From Nocardia shimofusensis NBRC 100134 (lineage in GTDB: Bacteria; Actinomycetota; Actinomycetes; Mycobacteriales; Mycobacteriaceae): DNA of 64,000 nt. The stretch lies in the NCBI RefSeq assembly GCF_001613125.1, contig NZ_BDBT01000008.1, positions 62,001 through 126,000 of the forward strand, written 5' to 3'. Position 1 is the first letter of the stretch. Each line of letters starts with the position of its first letter. The position numbers and the translations under genes were made by a program. Below are positions 36,136 through 47,589 of this stretch, piece after piece. Under the pieces are notes generated by a model, which saw nothing but the letters and a program-made list of their open reading frames with translations, made no database searches and had not been told where the DNA came from.

Positions 36136-36633
36136 ATGACCAAGGTGAATCTCGAGACGAATTTCGGACCCATCGTGCTGGAACTGGACGAGGCCAAGGC
36201 GCCCGCCACCGTCGCCAACTTCCTGGAGTACGTCAACTCGGGCCACTACAACGGCACCATCTTCCACCGCGTGATCCCCGGCTTCATGGTCCAGGGTGGC
36301 GGCTTCGAGCCCGGCATGCGCCAGAAGGGCACCAACGCCCCGATCAAGAACGAGGCCACCAACGGCCTGAAGAACGACAAGTACACCGTGGCGATGGCCC
36401 GCACCAACGACCCGCACTCGGCCACCGCCCAGTTCTTCATCAATGTCGCCGACAACGCCTTCCTCAACCACACCTCCCCCAGCCCGTCCGGCTGGGGCTA
36501 CGCGGTCTTCGGCAAGGTCGTCGAGGGCTCCGAGGTCGTCGACAAGATCGTCGGCGTGCCGACCGGTTCTGCCGGCGGCCACCAGGACGTCCCGCGCGAG
36601 GACGTGGTGATCACTTCGGCCACCGTGGCCTGA
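36136..36633 (+). CDS. Cytoplasmic peptidyl-prolyl cis-trans isomerase (cyclophilin, PpiB-like)
   Basis: A 165-residue cyclophilin that speeds proline isomerisation during folding. [20 protein letters not shown] contains the catalytic Arg. [16 protein letters not shown] and [20 protein letters not shown] complete the active site. No signal peptide is present. The short loops and QGGGFEPGM resemble the E. coli PpiB type rather than the larger actinobacterial PpiA. ATG 36136 follows AAGGTAGGGGT. It is divergent from the minus-strand emb gene and convergent with a small secreted protein across a hairpin. Confidence 0.93.
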   Translation: MTKVNLETNFGPIVLELDEAKAPATVANFLEYVNSGHYNGTIFHRVIPGFMVQGGGFEPGMRQKGTNAPIKNEATNGLKNDKYTVAMARTNDPHSATAQFFINVADNAFLNHTSPSPSGWGYAVFGKVVEGSEVVDKIVGVPTGSAGGHQDVPREDVVITSATVA

Positions 36634-36654
36634 TCAGCGAATACATCCGTGAGG

Positions 36655-36689
36655 GGTGGGGCCGGACGCGTTGCGCGTCCGGCCCCACC
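36655..36689. terminator. Hairpin between cyclophilin and secreted protein genes
   Basis: GGTGGGGCCGGACGCG (36655-36670) pairs perfectly over 16 bp with 36674-36689 around TTG. It lies between two convergent stops and can serve both. Confidence 0.8.
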
Positions 36690-36694
36690 GCTGC

Positions 36695-37069
36695 TCACGG
36701 CTGGATGAACCAGCCGGGGACCAGATCACACCTGACGGGCAGGCCGAGCCGATCGTAGGAACCGGCCAGCATGCCGAAGCCGGGAGCGGTGCCGGTCTGG
36801 ACGACGACCTCGACACCCTCGTTGTAGGTGACGGTCACGGGGCCGACGAACGGCGGCGCGAGCTGGAAGTACGTCCCGCCGATGGTGCCCGTCTTCGCCG
36901 CGTTCGGGTCCTTGATCGTGATCGTGCCCGGCCCGGCGAATGTCGCGGCTCCGGGGCAGCCCGAGGCGGGGTTCGCCGGGACAGCGGTATTCGCACCGGC
37001 GATTCCCGGGGCGACCGTGGCCGCGCCTATACCGAGGAAGAATGCCGTACACAGCAGCCTGCGTGTCAT
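36695..37069 (-). CDS. Small secreted protein, function unknown
   Basis: A 124-residue protein with a signal peptide (MTRRLLCTAFFLGIGAATVA, cleavage probably after AGANTA or nearby). The mature part is a small beta-rich domain with two cysteines, one near the start (ASGCPGAATF) and one near the end (PVRCDLVPGW), which could form a disulfide. I recognise no family. The end GWFIQP is hydrophobic. It lies between the cyclophilin and accD4; no operon partner. Confidence 0.75.
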   Translation of the reverse strand: MTRRLLCTAFFLGIGAATVAPGIAGANTAVPANPASGCPGAATFAGPGTITIKDPNAAKTGTIGGTYFQLAPPFVGPVTVTYNEGVEVVVQTGTAPGFGMLAGSYDRLGLPVRCDLVPGWFIQP

Positions 37070-37305
37070 GCCGATCCCTTCGTTCAGCTCACGACAAATG
37101 TTTGCCGCGAGTTCACTGTGTCGATCGTCTGAGACTGTTCATCCTGGCCGGAGGGCCATTTGTCGCACGTGCTGGTAGTGAATACTGCGTGAGAGTCGCG
37201 AGGATGTAAAGACCGTCGCGCGTCATGTCTCGAACAGGCCGCGAGACCGAACCCACCGCCCGCCACGGTGGCGAACGGCAGGACGGTGACGTGAGGCGCG
37301 GCCCC

Positions 37306-38850
37306 CTACAGCGGCAGCAGGTGGTGCTTGCGCGGGTTCCTGGCCACCGATTTGTCCCGCAGCAGGTGCAGGGCGCGGCGGATCTCCAGCCGAGTGGTGG
37401 ACGGTTCGATGACGGCGTCGATGTAGCCGCGTTCGGCCGCCACCCACGGAGTCGCGACGGTCGCGTTGTAGAAGTCGATCATCTGCTGACGGACGGCGGC
37501 GCGCTGATCCTCCGGGGCGGCTTCGATCTGTTTGCCGCCGATGAGGCTGACCGCGCTCTCCGCGCCCATGACCGCGATGCGGGCGGTCGGCCAGGCCAGG
37601 TTGACGTCGGCGCCCAGTTGCTTGGAGCCCATGACGGCATAGCCGCCGCCGTAGGACTTGCGGATCACCACGGTCACCTTCGGCACGCTGGCCTCGACGT
37701 AGGAGAACAGGAACCGGCCGCCGCGCTTGATGACGCCGATCTTCTCCTGCTCCACGCCCGGCAGGAAGCCCGGCGTGTCGACCACGAACACCAGGGGCAG
37801 CTCGAAGGCGTCGCACAGGCGCACGAAATGGGCCGCCTTGTCCGAGGCGCGCGCGTCGAGCGCGCCCGCGGAGACCATCGGCTGGTTGGCGACCACGCCG
37901 ACGCTGCGGCCGTCGACACGGGCGAAGCCGGTGATGATGTTGCGGCCCGCGGCCGCGCCGACCTCGTGGAAGTCGCCGTCGTCGAAGATGCGCAGCAGAA
38001 TCTCGTGCATGTCGTAGCCGGCGTTGTCGGAGTCCGGCACGATCGAGTCGAGTTCACGGTCGCTGTCGGTGATCTCCGGTTCCAGGCCGGGATTCACGAT
38101 CGGCGCGAGTTCCTGACAGCTGGTCGGCAGGAAGCCCAGATAATCGCGCACCCACTGGAACGCGGCCTTCTCGTCGGCGGCGACGTGATGGATATTGCCG
38201 TACTCGGCCTGGCTCCGCGCGCCGCCGAGCTCCTCGAGGCTCACATCCTCGCCGGTGACCTCGCGGATCACCTTCGGGCCGGTGACGAACATGTAGGCCT
38301 CTTCGGTCGCCACCACGACGTCGGTGTTGATCGGGGCATAGACGGCGCCGCCCGCGCACTTGCCGAGGATCATCGAGATCTGCGGTACCAGGCCCGAGAG
38401 CGGTTCCTGTCTGCGGCCCAGCTCGGCGTACCAGGCCAGAGACGTCACGGCCTCCTGCACACGCGCGCCGCCGGAGTCGTTGATGCCGACGACCGGACAG
38501 CCGACGCGCGCCGCGTATTCCATGATGTAGGCGACCTTGCGGCCGAACATCTCACCGACCGAACCGCCGTAGACGGTCTGATCGTGGGAGAACACCGCGA
38601 CCGGCCGCCCGTCGACCAGGCCGTGCCCGGTGACCACGCCGTCGCCGTAGAGCGCCGTCGGATCGCCGGGCTTGCGCACCAGTGCGCCGATCTCCACGAA
38701 GGTGCCCGGATCGAGCAGCATGTTGATCCGGTCCCGGGCGCTGGGAATCCCCTTCTTCGCCCGCTTCGCGACCCCCGCCTCACCCGCCGGCTCCTGCGCC
38801 TGTTCCAGACGCTTGTGCAGGTCCGCGAGTTTCTCGGCCGTAGTGCTCAC
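37306..38850 (-). CDS. accD4: Acyl-CoA carboxylase carboxyltransferase subunit
   Basis: A 514-residue carboxyltransferase. It helps make the carboxylated long-chain acyl unit that Pks13 condenses in mycolic acid synthesis. Both halves of the crotonase-type fold are seen: [20 protein letters not shown] with [13 protein letters not shown] in the N-half, and [15 protein letters not shown] with [20 protein letters not shown] in the C-half. The start ATG 38850 overlaps the pks13 stop by four bases, so the two are translationally coupled, as in other mycolate producers (Rv3799c-Rv3800c). A biotinylated alpha subunit is not in the window. Confidence 0.95.
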   Translation of the reverse strand: MSTTAEKLADLHKRLEQAQEPAGEAGVAKRAKKGIPSARDRINMLLDPGTFVEIGALVRKPGDPTALYGDGVVTGHGLVDGRPVAVFSHDQTVYGGSVGEMFGRKVAYIMEYAARVGCPVVGINDSGGARVQEAVTSLAWYAELGRRQEPLSGLVPQISMILGKCAGGAVYAPINTDVVVATEEAYMFVTGPKVIREVTGEDVSLEELGGARSQAEYGNIHHVAADEKAAFQWVRDYLGFLPTSCQELAPIVNPGLEPEITDSDRELDSIVPDSDNAGYDMHEILLRIFDDGDFHEVGAAAGRNIITGFARVDGRSVGVVANQPMVSAGALDARASDKAAHFVRLCDAFELPLVFVVDTPGFLPGVEQEKIGVIKRGGRFLFSYVEASVPKVTVVIRKSYGGGYAVMGSKQLGADVNLAWPTARIAVMGAESAVSLIGGKQIEAAPEDQRAAVRQQMIDFYNATVATPWVAAERGYIDAVIEPSTTRLEIRRALHLLRDKSVARNPRKHHLLPL

Positions 38851-41800
38851 TGGTCCCCTTTCGCCTCCATCGCCACGAGCTTCGCGGCCAGGTCGGCACC
38901 GATCTTCCCGATCCGCGGTTCGTCGACGATCTGCAGATGATCTCCCGGAATATGCACGACCTGGAGATGGGGGAGGTATTCGTCCCAGCCGCCGTTGGGC
39001 TTGCGCTCGGCGAAGCGGGGCTCCAGTTCGATCATGCCGTCGTGGTAGCGATCGGCGAGGTAGAGCACCACATCGCCGTCGTAGCGCGAGGGCGTGGTGC
39101 GGGCCAGATGGCGGCTCTCCACCCAGGAGGTGCGCTGGTGCTCGAGCACGCCGCCGGGAATCTTCGCGCCGCTGATCTTGATCAGATCGCTGATCATCTG
39201 GAACTGCTCTTCGTCGGACGCGGCGGCGAGTTCCTCGAGCTGCTCACGATCGAGCTCGCCGTCGAAGCCGTAGGTCTTCTTCGCGAACGCCTGGTAGCGC
39301 TCGATGCGGCGCACCCGCTCCTCGGGGCTGTTGTCCTCGTTCTGCGTCGGGATGGCCAGGTCGATCAGCCCGACCACGCGTACGTCGGCGCCCTCGGCCC
39401 GCAACAACTGCGCGACCTGCAGCGCGAACACCGCGCCCAGCGACCAGCCGTAGAGCACGAACGGGCCGTCGCCCTGGATGCGGCGCAGCTCGGGAATGTA
39501 CTGCTTGGCGCGCTGCTCGATATCTCCCTCGACGCGCTCGAAGCCGTACATCGGCGTGTCCGCGGGCAAGCGCTTGAGCAGCGGCTCGTAGACCAAGGTG
39601 TTGCCGCCGGAGGGGTGGAAGACGAACACCGGCACGGCGTTCGACCCCTCCGGGCGCGGACGCAGCGGGCGGATGAAGCCCTCCACGTCGTTGCTGTTGT
39701 CCTGCTGTTCCCGCACGATGTCGGCCAACTGCTCGATGGTCTCGCAGTCGAGCACGTCGTCGACGGTGATCTCGGCCTTGATCCGCTCCGACAGCCGCGC
39801 CGCCAGCTTCTCGGCGACCTCCTCCCCGAGGATCGGCAGGGTGTTGAACACACCACCGGCCGACTTGCCGGTGACGATCGCCCAGGTGGCGTAGGTGAGG
39901 CGTTCGGCGGCGTCGCGCGGGGGCACGTCGTCGGAGGAAACGTCGGCCAGCGCCTCACCGAAGGCGGCGGTCTCGGGATCGACCGGTGCCTCCTCGACGA
40001 CCGGTTCGGCGATCGGCACATCGGCGGCGACCGGCTCGGCGGCGACACCGGCCGCCTTCGCCACGGCGTCAGGACTCTCGCCCGATTCGATCGCGGCGCG
40101 GGCTGTCTCGACGAAGTCGGCGTCGATGACCACTTCCTCGCCCGCGGCCTGCCGCTCGGCGATGGCGGCGACCTCGTCGCGGTGCTCGATCGCGTAGCGC
40201 AGCACCTTGCCGACCTCGTTGAGGTTGGCATCGCGCACCGCCTGCAGCTGCAGCTGCGGAATGTCGAACTCGTACTCGACGCGGTTCTTGATCCGCATCG
40301 CCATCAGCGAGTCCAGACCCAGCTCCATCAGCGGGATCTCCATCGGCAGGTCCTCGACCGCGTAACCCATGGACTCCGCCACGATCAGCGCCAGGCGGTC
40401 TTCGAGGGTCTGGGAGCCGTGGGGATCCCAGCGGTCGCCGTGGTTCGCCACGACCTCGGGCTCTGTGGACTGCCCGACGGCGGACTGCCCGACGGCGGTC
40501 TCGGCAGGCGCGGCGACCGGGGCCGGGGTCGGCACCGGGGCGCCGGATGTGACGACAGCGTCGAACAGCAGCCGGAACTGCCCGCCCTCGTTGGCGTGCA
40601 CCTGCACCGAGGCTCCGCCGGGGTGCGGGGTCAACGTGGTGGTCAGCGTGCCCGCGGCCGGGACCGGTGCGTGCGTGAGGGACGCACCGAGGCTCACCTC
40701 GGACAGCACCTGCGCGGCGGCGGCCCGCACCAGGGCGGCGGGATCGGCGACCGCGCCCGCCTGCACCTGCCACACGTGCCTGCCGTCGGGCAGCGCGACG
40801 TGCGCGCCCGGCGCCCGGCTGTCGCCGCTGCCGCTCGACAGCCGGCTCTTGGGCCAGAACTCCTTGCGCACGAACCTGGTTCGCGGGATGTCGGCGTAGT
40901 CGCCTGCGGGCAGCAGCGAGGGCAGGTCGACGGCGTGACCGTGGACGTAGAGCTGGGCCAGCGCGGCGATCACACCGGCCGACTCGTCTTCCTTGCGCTT
41001 GAGCGTCGGGATCAGCTGCGCATCGTGCAGACCCGCGGCGAAGGTGGTGCCCAGCACCTGCATGAGCGCCACCGAGTTCGGCGCCAGCTCCAGGAAGGTG
41101 GTGTGGCCGCTGTCCACCGCGAGCTTCACCGCGTTGGTGAAGTACACGCTGTGGCGCATATTGGTGACCCAGTAGTCCTCGTCGTGCACGGGATCGTGGC
41201 CTGGGCGGAAGAACTGCTCCTTGCGCACGGTCGAGTACAGGCCGTGCCGCAGCTTCGTCGGCTCGATGCCCGCCAGTTCGGCGGCGAGTTCGCCGAGCAG
41301 CGGATCCATCTGTGAGGTGTGGCCCGCACCGCGGGTCGGCAGGACACGGGCGAACTTGCCCGACTCCTCGACCTTCGCGACGATGGCCATCACCTGTTCG
41401 GACGGACCGCCGATGACGGTGTTGGTCGGCGCGGCGTAGACGGCGACCTCGACATCGGGGTAGTCGGCGAGCATGGCCTCGACATCGGCCGCGCTCAGCT
41501 CGACCAGCGCCATATTGCGCACGTCGGCGTCGGTGATCATCGCCTCGCCCTCGCCCATCAGGCGTGACCGGGCGCAGATCACCCGCACGGCGTCCTCGAG
41601 GGTCAGGCCTCCGGCGATGTAGGCGCCTGCCACCTCGCCCATCGAGTGGCCGACCACCGCGTCCGGCTGGGCGCCGTGCGCGCGCAACAGCGCGGCCAGG
41701 CCGACCTGGATGGTGAAGATGCCGACCTGCGAGGTGCCCACGTCGTAGTCCTGGGCGTCGTCGAGAATCATCTCGCGCACCGAGTACCCGGCCTCGTCCA

Positions 41801-44141
41801 CGACGAGTTCGTCGACCTCGTCGACGGCCCGGCGGAAGATCGCGTTCTCCTGGTAGAGCTGCTTGCCCATCTTGCGGTGCTGGGCGCCGAAGCCCGCGAG
41901 CACCCAGATCGGGGCCTGCGCGGCGGGGGCGTCGGCGGTGAACACGCCGGTGCCCGGCTTGCCCGCCGCGATGGCCCGCAGACCGGCGACGGCCTCGTCG
42001 TGGGTGGTGGCCAGCACCACGCCGCGCGAACGCCAGTGACTGCGCTTGGCCAGCGAACGGGCCACATCGGCCAGCGGCACGTCGCGGCCCGCTTCCGACT
42101 CCAGCCAGTCGGCGAGTTCGGCCGCGGCGCGGCGGCGACGTGAGGGCAGGTACCCGGAGACCGCGATGATCACCGGCAGCGGCTCGGCCCGCGTGGGCGA
42201 CCATTCGGCGTCCTGCGCGGCCTCGGCGGTGATCTCGGTGGCCTCGGCGACGACCTCGGCGGCCTCGGTCTCCACCTCGGCGACGATCTCGCTCACCTCG
42301 GCGAGCACGTCGGTGCTCTCGACGTCCGGGAGTTCGGCGGCGGTCTCGGCAATCTCGGTGTTCTCGACAGCCTCGGTGTTCTCGGCGACCGGCTCGGCGA
42401 CGGCGGCGCGTGCGCCCGCGGGCACGTACTCCTGGAGCACGAGGTGCGCGTTCGTGCCGCCGAAGCCGAAGCCGGAGATGCCGACCGTCGCGACGCCGCT
42501 GTAGCGCGGGTACTCGGTCGGGGTCTCGACGACCTTCAGCCGGGCCTGCTCGAACGGGATGTAGGGATTGGGGCCGGCGAAGTTGATATTCGGCGGGATG
42601 ACGTTGTGCTGGAACGACATCAGCACCTTCGCCAGACTCGCCGCGCCCGCGCCGGACTCCAGGTGACCGAAGTTGGTCTTCGCCGAACCGAGCAACGCGG
42701 GCTTGTCGGCATCACGGCCGCGGCCGACCACCCGGCCGAGCGCGTCGGCCTCGATGGGGTCGCCGATCAGCGTGCCGGTGCCGTGCGCCTCGATGTAGTC
42801 GACGGTGGCGGGGTTGATGCCCGCGTCGCGGTAGGCGCGGCGCAGCACCTCGGCCTGGGCATCGGGGTTGGGCGCGAACAGGCCGTTGGAGCGGCCGTCG
42901 CTGTTGATCGCCGAGCCCTTGATCACCGCGAGCACCCGGTCGCCGTCGCATTCGGCGTCGGCCAGGCGCTTGAGCACCACCAGTCCCGCGCCCTCGGAAC
43001 GGACCATGCCGTCGGCATCGGCGGAGAACGCCTTGATGTGGCCCTCCTTGGAGACCGCGCCGTTCTTGTCGAAACCGAGCGTGGCCACGGGCGCCAGGAT
43101 CATGTTGACGCCGCCGGCCAATGCCAGGTCGGCGTCGCCGTCGCGCAGCGCGCGTACCGCCTGGTGCACCGCGACCAGCGTCGAGGAGCACGCGGTGTCG
43201 ACGGTCACCGAGGGACCGCGGAAGTCGAAGAAGTAGGAGACGCGGTTGGCGATGATGCCGGTCGAAGCGCCGAGCAGGGCGTAGGCCTCCGCCGAGATCG
43301 GCAGGCTCGGGTCACGATCGCCCAGGCTCAGCGCCGCGATCAGCTGGAAGTCCTGGGTGGAGGAGCCGACGAACATGCCGACCGGCGCGCCCTTGAGCTC
43401 GCTGGCGGGGATGCGGGCGTGTTCGAGCGCCTCCCAGGTCAGCTCCATCATCAGCCGCTGCTGCGGGTCGACCCGCTCGACCTCGATCGGCGACATCGCG
43501 AAGAACTCCGCGTCGAAGCCCTTCACGACGTCCTGGTCCAGGTAGCCGCCGCGAGTGTTGCTCTCGGCGACCATCTGCGCGGTGCTCGGATCGGACAGGA
43601 ACTCCGACCAGCGACCCTCGGGCAGCTCGCGGATCGCGTCGCCACCGTTGATGAGGAACTCCCAGGTCGACTCCGGGGTGTCGCCGGCGCCCGGCAGCCG
43701 GGTGGACAGGCCGACGACGGCGATGTCGTGCGCCTCGCCCGGGGTGTAGCCGCCGGTGTAGTAGGCGTCCTCGCCCGCGCTCTCGGGAGCCTCGGGCTCG
43801 CCGTGCACGATCACCTCGGCCAGCGAGCCGATGGTCGGATGCTGGTAGACGACCGTGGCGCTCAGCGTGACACCGGTGAGTTCCTCGATGTCGCCGCCGA
43901 GTGCGAGAGCGTCGCGCGAGGCCAAGCCGAATTCCTCCATCGGCCGGTCCACGGTGATGTTGTCCACCGGCTGCCCGGTGGCCTCGGCGACCCAGTTGCG
44001 CAGCCACTCACGCACCTCGGCCACCGACAACTCGGTGCGCACGGTCTCGCCGGCCGACACCGGCGCGACGGCTCCGGTGGTCGCGTCTCCGGTCGTCGCG
44101 GCGGGGGTCGTCTGCTCGGGCGTGCCCTCGTTGTCAGCCAT
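38847..44141 (-). CDS. pks13: Mycolic acid condensing polyketide synthase Pks13
   Basis: A 1764-residue type I PKS that joins two fatty chains into the beta-keto mycolate precursor. Domains in order: N-terminal ACP (about 40-115, Ser75 in FGLASRDAL); ketosynthase (about 138-565, Cys318 in VDTACSSTL); acyltransferase (about 700-1010, Ser833 in [10 protein letters not shown]); second ACP (about 1250-1330, Ser1278 in LGLDSLMAM); thioesterase (about 1480-1764, Ser1567 in [10 protein letters not shown]). This is the ACP-KS-AT-ACP-TE order of Pks13. A Glu/Ala/Val/Thr-rich linker of about 70 residues lies between KS and AT, and a second Ala/Glu/Val-rich stretch precedes TE. accD4 overlaps its end; fadD32 lies upstream. 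Confidence 0.97.
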   Translation of the reverse strand: MADNEGTPEQTTPAATTGDATTGAVAPVSAGETVRTELSVAEVREWLRNWVAEATGQPVDNITVDRPMEEFGLASRDALALGGDIEELTGVTLSATVVYQHPTIGSLAEVIVHGEPEAPESAGEDAYYTGGYTPGEAHDIAVVGLSTRLPGAGDTPESTWEFLINGGDAIRELPEGRWSEFLSDPSTAQMVAESNTRGGYLDQDVVKGFDAEFFAMSPIEVERVDPQQRLMMELTWEALEHARIPASELKGAPVGMFVGSSTQDFQLIAALSLGDRDPSLPISAEAYALLGASTGIIANRVSYFFDFRGPSVTVDTACSSTLVAVHQAVRALRDGDADLALAGGVNMILAPVATLGFDKNGAVSKEGHIKAFSADADGMVRSEGAGLVVLKRLADAECDGDRVLAVIKGSAINSDGRSNGLFAPNPDAQAEVLRRAYRDAGINPATVDYIEAHGTGTLIGDPIEADALGRVVGRGRDADKPALLGSAKTNFGHLESGAGAASLAKVLMSFQHNVIPPNINFAGPNPYIPFEQARLKVVETPTEYPRYSGVATVGISGFGFGGTNAHLVLQEYVPAGARAAVAEPVAENTEAVENTEIAETAAELPDVESTDVLAEVSEIVAEVETEAAEVVAEATEITAEAAQDAEWSPTRAEPLPVIIAVSGYLPSRRRRAAAELADWLESEAGRDVPLADVARSLAKRSHWRSRGVVLATTHDEAVAGLRAIAAGKPGTGVFTADAPAAQAPIWVLAGFGAQHRKMGKQLYQENAIFRRAVDEVDELVVDEAGYSVREMILDDAQDYDVGTSQVGIFTIQVGLAALLRAHGAQPDAVVGHSMGEVAGAYIAGGLTLEDAVRVICARSRLMGEGEAMITDADVRNMALVELSAADVEAMLADYPDVEVAVYAAPTNTVIGGPSEQVMAIVAKVEESGKFARVLPTRGAGHTSQMDPLLGELAAELAGIEPTKLRHGLYSTVRKEQFFRPGHDPVHDEDYWVTNMRHSVYFTNAVKLAVDSGHTTFLELAPNSVALMQVLGTTFAAGLHDAQLIPTLKRKEDESAGVIAALAQLYVHGHAVDLPSLLPAGDYADIPRTRFVRKEFWPKSRLSSGSGDSRAPGAHVALPDGRHVWQVQAGAVADPAALVRAAAAQVLSEVSLGASLTHAPVPAAGTLTTTLTPHPGGASVQVHANEGGQFRLLFDAVVTSGAPVPTPAPVAAPAETAVGQSAVGQSTEPEVVANHGDRWDPHGSQTLEDRLALIVAESMGYAVEDLPMEIPLMELGLDSLMAMRIKNRVEYEFDIPQLQLQAVRDANLNEVGKVLRYAIEHRDEVAAIAERQAAGEEVVIDADFVETARAAIESGESPDAVAKAAGVAAEPVAADVPIAEPVVEEAPVDPETAAFGEALADVSSDDVPPRDAAERLTYATWAIVTGKSAGGVFNTLPILGEEVAEKLAARLSERIKAEITVDDVLDCETIEQLADIVREQQDNSNDVEGFIRPLRPRPEGSNAVPVFVFHPSGGNTLVYEPLLKRLPADTPMYGFERVEGDIEQRAKQYIPELRRIQGDGPFVLYGWSLGAVFALQVAQLLRAEGADVRVVGLIDLAIPTQNEDNSPEERVRRIERYQAFAKKTYGFDGELDREQLEELAAASDEEQFQMISDLIKISGAKIPGGVLEHQRTSWVESRHLARTTPSRYDGDVVLYLADRYHDGMIELEPRFAERKPNGGWDEYLPHLQVVHIPGDHLQIVDEPRIGKIGADLAAKLVAMEAKGDQ

Positions 44142-44184
44142 CAGTTCCTCAAGCTACTCGTCTGCGTACCGGGCGCGCCGCGAA

Positions 44185-44232
44185 TCGGCGCTCGGCGGGG
44201 ACCGGAATCAGAGCGTCCCCGCCGAGCGCCGA
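44185..44232 (-). terminator. Long hairpin in the fadD32-pks13 gap
   Basis: TCGGCGCTCGGCGGGGAC (44185-44202) pairs perfectly over 18 bp with 44215-44232 around a 12-base loop. It occupies most of the 121-base gap between the fadD32 stop and the pks13 start. It may be a terminator, an attenuator or an RNA-processing/stability element. No T-run follows on the minus strand. Confidence 0.7.
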
Positions 44233-44262
44233 CGACCGGCGGTCGAAGCTCACCCTTGCGAA

Positions 44263-46179
44263 TTACTCTTCCGGTGCATCGGGGAAAGCCTGCTGGGTGT
44301 AACCACCCCGCAGCGTTCCCTCGAGATAAGCGGTCTTGCAGGCGCGGCGCGCGATCTTGCCGCTGGAGGTCCGCGGGATCGAGCCCGCGGGCACGAGCAG
44401 CACGTCGCGCACGGTGACGCCGTGACGCTGGGAGATCGCCGCGCGCACCGCGTCGCCGATCGGGCCGGGATCGGCCTTGCCCGCGCCCGGACCACGCTCG
44501 GCCACGATGACCAGCTGTTCGGAGGCGTCGTCGGCGTCGAACTTCAGACCCGAGTGGCTGTCGGACTCGAAGACCTCGGCAGGCAGCTGGTTGGCGGGCA
44601 CCGAGAACGCGGCGACGAAGCCGGGCCGCAGCGCGTTGCTCGCCTCCTGCGCGGAGTACTCGAGGTCCTGCGGGTAGTGGTTGCGGCCGTCGACGATGAC
44701 CAAGTCCTTCACCCGGCCGGTGATGTAGAGCTCACCGTCGAAGTACACGCCGTAGTCACCGGTGCGCATCCAGTTCGCGTCCGCGGCGGTGCCCTCGGCG
44801 TGGCTGCCCTCGGCGACCCGCTCGGTGACCCGGTTGCGGAAGGTCTTCCTGGTCTCGTCCGGACGGTTCCAGTAGCCGATGCCCATGTTGTTGCCGTGCA
44901 GCCAGATCTCGCCGACCCGGCCGTCGGGCAGCTCGTGCCCGCCGCCGTCGCTCTCGACGGTCTCCGGGTCCACGATCACGGCCCACTGCGACAGCGCGAC
45001 GTAGCCGCAGGAGACCTGCGCGATGGCGTTCTCCGCGCTCTGCTCCACCTTGACCATGCGGCCCGCGTTGAGCTCGGAGCGGTCCACGTAGGTCACCTTG
45101 GCCTCGTCCTCGGCCTTGGTGGCCGAGACGAACAGGGTGGCCTCGGCCATGCCGTAGCAGGGCTTGATGGCGGTCTTGGGCAGGCCGTAGGGGGCGAACG
45201 CCTCGTTGAACTTCTTCATCGAGGACGTGGTCACCGGCTCGCTGCCGTTGATCAGGCCGAGGACGTTGGACAGGTCGAGGGACTCGCCGTTGCGGGGCAG
45301 GCCGCGCGCGGCGGCGTGCTCGAAGGCGAAATTCGGCGCGGCCGCGAAGGTGCCCGCGCCGTCGGAGACCGCGGCGAGCTCTTTGATCCAGCGGTAGGGA
45401 CGGCGCACGAACGCGCTCGGCGACATGATGGTGATGTACTTGCCGCCGACCGCGGGCAGGATCACCGTCAGCAGGCCCATGTCGTGGAACAGCGGCAGCC
45501 AGGTGACCCCGCGCGAGTTCCAGTCCAGGTTCAGCGCGTCGACCATCTGCAGCAGGTTGGTGGCGACCGCCCGGTGGGTGATCTCCACGCCCGCGGGCAC
45601 CCGGGTCGAGCCCGAGGTGTACTGCAGGTAGGCGATGTCGTCGATCGAGATGTCCGGGCGCACCCAGCTCTCACCGACACTGTCGGGGATCGCGTCCACG
45701 GCGATGATGCGCGGGCGCTGGGCGGCGGGCAGCGAGCGGAAGAACTGGCGCACGCCCGCGGCGGAGGAACCCGCCGTCAGGATGGCCGAGGGCTCACAGT
45801 CGCCCAGCACGGCGTGCAGGCGATCGGTGTGGCCCGGCTCGTCCGGATCGAACAGCGGCACCGAGATGGCGCCGGCGTAGATGGCGGCGAAGAAGGAAAC
45901 CACGTAGTCCAGGCCCTGGGGGGCGAGGATGGCGACCCGATCACCCCGCTTGGTCACCTGCTGGAGTCGGGCGGCCACCGCGCGCAGCCGGACACCGAAC
46001 TGTTGCCAGGTCAGCTCGTGCACCTCGCCATCGCGTTCTCGCGAATAGTCGATATAGCGGTACGCGAGCGTGTTCGCGTCATTGCGGGTGTGCTTCTCGA
46101 CGTGATCAACCAGGGTCTGACCCTCGGGAATACGGATGTTCCCGGTTTCGTCCAGGTAGTCGTCGAAAGTCTCGTCCAT
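44263..46179 (-). CDS. fadD32: Long-chain fatty-acid AMP ligase FadD32
   Basis: A 638-residue acyl-adenylating enzyme that activates the meromycolate chain and loads it on the N-terminal ACP of Pks13. The adenylate-forming signature is [60 protein letters not shown] and [20 protein letters not shown] are typical of fatty-acid AMP ligases, as is the catalytic lysine region [18 protein letters not shown] 46179 has GGAGGAG eight bases upstream and matches the usual MDETFDDY start, so a longer frame upstream is rejected. pks13 follows after a 121-base gap with a strong hairpin. Confidence 0.96.
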   Translation of the reverse strand: MDETFDDYLDETGNIRIPEGQTLVDHVEKHTRNDANTLAYRYIDYSRERDGEVHELTWQQFGVRLRAVAARLQQVTKRGDRVAILAPQGLDYVVSFFAAIYAGAISVPLFDPDEPGHTDRLHAVLGDCEPSAILTAGSSAAGVRQFFRSLPAAQRPRIIAVDAIPDSVGESWVRPDISIDDIAYLQYTSGSTRVPAGVEITHRAVATNLLQMVDALNLDWNSRGVTWLPLFHDMGLLTVILPAVGGKYITIMSPSAFVRRPYRWIKELAAVSDGAGTFAAAPNFAFEHAAARGLPRNGESLDLSNVLGLINGSEPVTTSSMKKFNEAFAPYGLPKTAIKPCYGMAEATLFVSATKAEDEAKVTYVDRSELNAGRMVKVEQSAENAIAQVSCGYVALSQWAVIVDPETVESDGGGHELPDGRVGEIWLHGNNMGIGYWNRPDETRKTFRNRVTERVAEGSHAEGTAADANWMRTGDYGVYFDGELYITGRVKDLVIVDGRNHYPQDLEYSAQEASNALRPGFVAAFSVPANQLPAEVFESDSHSGLKFDADDASEQLVIVAERGPGAGKADPGPIGDAVRAAISQRHGVTVRDVLLVPAGSIPRTSSGKIARRACKTAYLEGTLRGGYTQQAFPDAPEE

Positions 46180-46371
46180 TCCTTCTTCTCCTCCGAGGCA
46201 CACGCAGCATGACGGCGACACCGCCGCTGGTATCTGTGGGGCCCCGACTCGCTTTCGCCCGCGGGTGCTCTATGTCGCAGAGTCAACCTGCAGATTTCGT
46301 GCGGTCTGCGCGGTGACCGCCTTATCGGCTAGATGTCCTCAAACCAGGGTCATGTTACAGAGAAGACCCGC

Positions 46372-47391
46372 TCACTCATCCCTCAGCAGGGGGATAACCG
46401 GAGCGAATGCGTCCATCTGCGTGGGATAGATGCCGACATAGGACATCGACGTGAGCTTGCGCACCCGTTTGATCTGCTCGGCGATCTCCTCGAAACTGCC
46501 GATCGCCACGTAGGGCGAGTCCAGCAATTCCTCGACCGTGAGCTTCACATCCACTTCGAGATCGGGGGCCAGCCCCCGCTCCAGCGCGGACAATGCCATC
46601 TCGGCGGTCTTCTCCCGGTCGTCGGTGATGACGACGGCGGTGATCGCCCAGTTCAGCTCGATGTCGGCGAAACGGTCGCCTGCCGCTTCCTTGACCAGGT
46701 TCACCTTCTCGATCGCCTTCTCCAGGGTGATCCCCGAGAGCAGGCCCTTGCCGGTCTTGGTGGTCATCGGCACCACCGAGACGATGTCGGCGTGCTTGGC
46801 CGCCAGCCGCAGCATCTTCGGGCCGCCGCCGCCGGTACACAGCGGCGGGCGCGGGCCCTGCCGCGGGCGCGGGGTGCCCTTGACCCCGTCGACCTGGTAG
46901 TACTTGCCCGCGAAGGTGCACTCCTGGCCGCGCAGCAGCACGTCCAGGATGGTCAGGGTCTCGTCGAGCTTGGCCAGGCGCACGCCCGGTGTCTCGTAGG
47001 GCAGGCCCGCGGCGAGGAACTCGTCCTGCTTCCAGCCCGCGCCCACACCGACCTCGAGGCGGCCCTTGGACAGCACATCGATGGTGGCCAGATCCTTGGC
47101 CAGCACCACCGGGTGCCGAAAACCGTTGGCCAGCACCGAGGTACCGAGCCGGATCTTATCGGTGGCCTGGGTGAGAGCGCCCAGCGCGGCGATCGGGCCG
47201 ATCTGGTCGCCGAGGTGGTCGGGCACCACGAAGGTGTCGTAGCCGTACTCCTCGGCCTGCTGCGCCAGTTGGACGAACTTGCGAGCGCCGCCCTCCTGCT
47301 TGTTCCCCTCGCCCGCGGCCGCGAAACGAAACGGGCGCAGCGGCGTGCCCAAGGCGGTCAGCTCACCGGCCGGTGCGGCGGCTTGTGTCAT
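46372..47391 (-). CDS. F420-dependent LLM-class oxidoreductase
   Basis: A 339-residue luciferase-like monooxygenase-fold protein of the F420-dependent type. PFRFAAAGEGNKQ near the start, YGYDTFVVPDHLGDQIGPIA, RLGTSVLANGFRHPVVLAKD and GRLEVGVGAGWKQDEFLAAG are family signatures, and PRPPLCTGGGGPKMLRLAAK is the phosphate-binding region for F420. The substrate cannot be predicted. It sits between the cutinase-like gene and fadD32, on the same strand as the mycolate genes, a position I associate with no oxidoreductase in M. tuberculosis. It is 198 bases downstream of the gene before and about 190 bases from fadD32, so cotranscription is possible but not shown. Confidence 0.9.
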   Translation of the reverse strand: MTQAAAPAGELTALGTPLRPFRFAAAGEGNKQEGGARKFVQLAQQAEEYGYDTFVVPDHLGDQIGPIAALGALTQATDKIRLGTSVLANGFRHPVVLAKDLATIDVLSKGRLEVGVGAGWKQDEFLAAGLPYETPGVRLAKLDETLTILDVLLRGQECTFAGKYYQVDGVKGTPRPRQGPRPPLCTGGGGPKMLRLAAKHADIVSVVPMTTKTGKGLLSGITLEKAIEKVNLVKEAAGDRFADIELNWAITAVVITDDREKTAEMALSALERGLAPDLEVDVKLTVEELLDSPYVAIGSFEEIAEQIKRVRKLTSMSYVGIYPTQMDAFAPVIPLLRDE

Positions 47392-47589
47392 GGATACATG
47401 CTCCTGGCTGTGCGGAAAATGCGGCGCGACGGCCTTCCCGGGATCGGGGGCCGGTCGCGAATCACCAGCGCACTTTACAGCGTTCCGGTGATGTGTCGTG
47501 CGGTTGTCACCGCACCGGTTGGCCCGGCACAGAACCAGGGTGACCGGTGTTGTGTGAGCTCATGGTTGTGGTGCTCGGGACTGCGGTGA

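Noticed and set aside
38937-46212. Several plus-strand frames of 650-790 codons opposite pks13 and fadD32
   Set aside because: All lie antisense to clear multidomain enzymes and show only biased low-complexity sequence.
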